Made by a program: the position numbers and the translations under genes
NCBI RefSeq assembly: GCF_900112265.1
Contig: NZ_FOLO01000020.1
Coordinates: forward strand, 1 to 64,000
Source of the DNA: Pseudoalteromonas denitrificans DSM 6059
GTDB taxonomy: Bacteria > Pseudomonadota > Gammaproteobacteria > Enterobacterales > Alteromonadaceae
Direction: 5' to 3'
DNA length: 64,000 nucleotides
In this document: positions 63,805-64,000 of the stretch, piece after piece
Layout of the letters: each line of letters begins with the position of its first letter
How positions within the stretch are numbered: position 1 is the first letter of the stretch
Notes under the pieces: model-generated
Databases searched by the model: none
What the model was told of the DNA's origin: nothing
What the model saw: the letters and a program-made list of their open reading frames with translations, nothing else

Positions 63805-64000
63805 TTAACGAGCAGCTAACATCATAATCCCTGGCAGAATAAAAAAGCCACCTATAACATATAACAAGGCTATAAACTTATTTTCGCTGCCTATTCTTGC
63901 TAATTTATCAGCTGCAATTATAGGTAAATCACGTAAAAATGGTAAACCAAAAATAACAACAACTGCAAATACATTAAATAAAAAGTGCACCAAAGCGATA
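63805..64000 (-). CDS. C-terminal end of a probable Na/Pi symporter, cut by window end
   Basis: An open frame runs off the window edge. About 64 C-terminal residues are visible: VHFLFNVFAVVVIFGLPFLRD, then a charged loop (AADKLARIGSENKFIALLYV), then a final membrane helix (IGGFFILPGIMML). The pattern (HFLFN followed by Pro/Leu-rich loop and terminal helix) resembles the end of bacterial Na/Pi cotransporters (NptA). The family is a suggestion only. Confidence 0.5.
   Translation of the reverse strand, partial: IALVHFLFNVFAVVVIFGLPFLRDLPIIAADKLARIGSENKFIALLYVIGGFFILPGIMMLAAR

Overview
The window is an ordinary housekeeping stretch of a low-GC gammaproteobacterial chromosome. The gene blocks (dnaQ/rnhA, yqcA-truC-csrB, mrp/metG, pheA/tyrA, rpsP-rimM-trmD-rplS, ffh-ypjD-yfjD, clpB-pgeF-rluD/bamD) are arranged much as in Enterobacterales and Vibrionales. 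The DUF3549, DUF3301, DUF3192, DUF2789 and TIGR03503 proteins, the many c-di-GMP proteins and the tyrosine degradation genes point to a marine member of the Alteromonadales (Colwellia/Pseudoalteromonas/Thalassotalea-like). The genus cannot be fixed by eye. I see no prophage, insertion sequence, CRISPR array or plasmid segment.

Layout. 1-6.7 kb: tRNA-Asp (cut by the window edge), a TIGR03503 protein, divergent dnaQ and rnhA, a persulfide-dioxygenase-like enzyme, a flavodoxin, truC, DUF3549 and DUF3301 genes, with a strongly structured 300-bp intergenic segment. 6.77-7.40 kb, minus strand: a non-coding region that reads as a very large CsrB/RsmZ-type CsrA-sequestering RNA. It has about 41 GGA motifs, hairpins with GGA-type triloops, a nearly perfect 124-bp tandem duplication and an upstream UvrY/GacA-like box. 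7.6-18 kb: small conserved genes, an orphan HPt protein, tapT, a 7TM-EAL protein, dcd, mrp and metG. 18-24 kb: a long coiled-coil protein with a possible KfrA-like N-terminus, an acetyltransferase, an Atm1-type exporter and a POT peptide transporter. 24.6-30 kb: hpd and fah (tyrosine degradation), an M23 peptidase-bactofilin pair, and a VOC enzyme divergent from a MarR regulator over two matching palindromes. 30-36 kb: a cyclophilin lipoprotein, a Bcr/CflA pump, YegD, a periplasmic ATP-dependent DNA ligase and an aromatic aminotransferase. 36-43 kb: a GAF / receiver-phosphatase-kinase / STAS partner-switching operon, YciH, a two-receiver protein and a GGDEF-EAL sensor.

43.7-46.4 kb is the aromatic amino acid block. 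It has a pheL leader peptide and terminator attenuator before pheA, and a convergent tyrA whose Shine-Dalgarno abuts a TyrR-like box. Together with the aminotransferase, hpd and fah, the window covers both synthesis and breakdown of Phe/Tyr. 46.5-64 kb: another EAL protein, the S16-RimM-TrmD-L19 operon, ffh, ypjD, yfjD, a transglycosylase-like lipoprotein, gshA, a DUF4124 protein, clpB behind a sigma-32-like promoter, pgeF, rluD, bamD, a GNAT enzyme and the 3' end of a probable Na/Pi symporter gene.

The recurring theme is regulation of lifestyle. The CsrB RNA, three EAL proteins, an HPt protein and an HsbR/HsbA-like partner-switching module are components known in relatives to control motility, biofilm and secretion.
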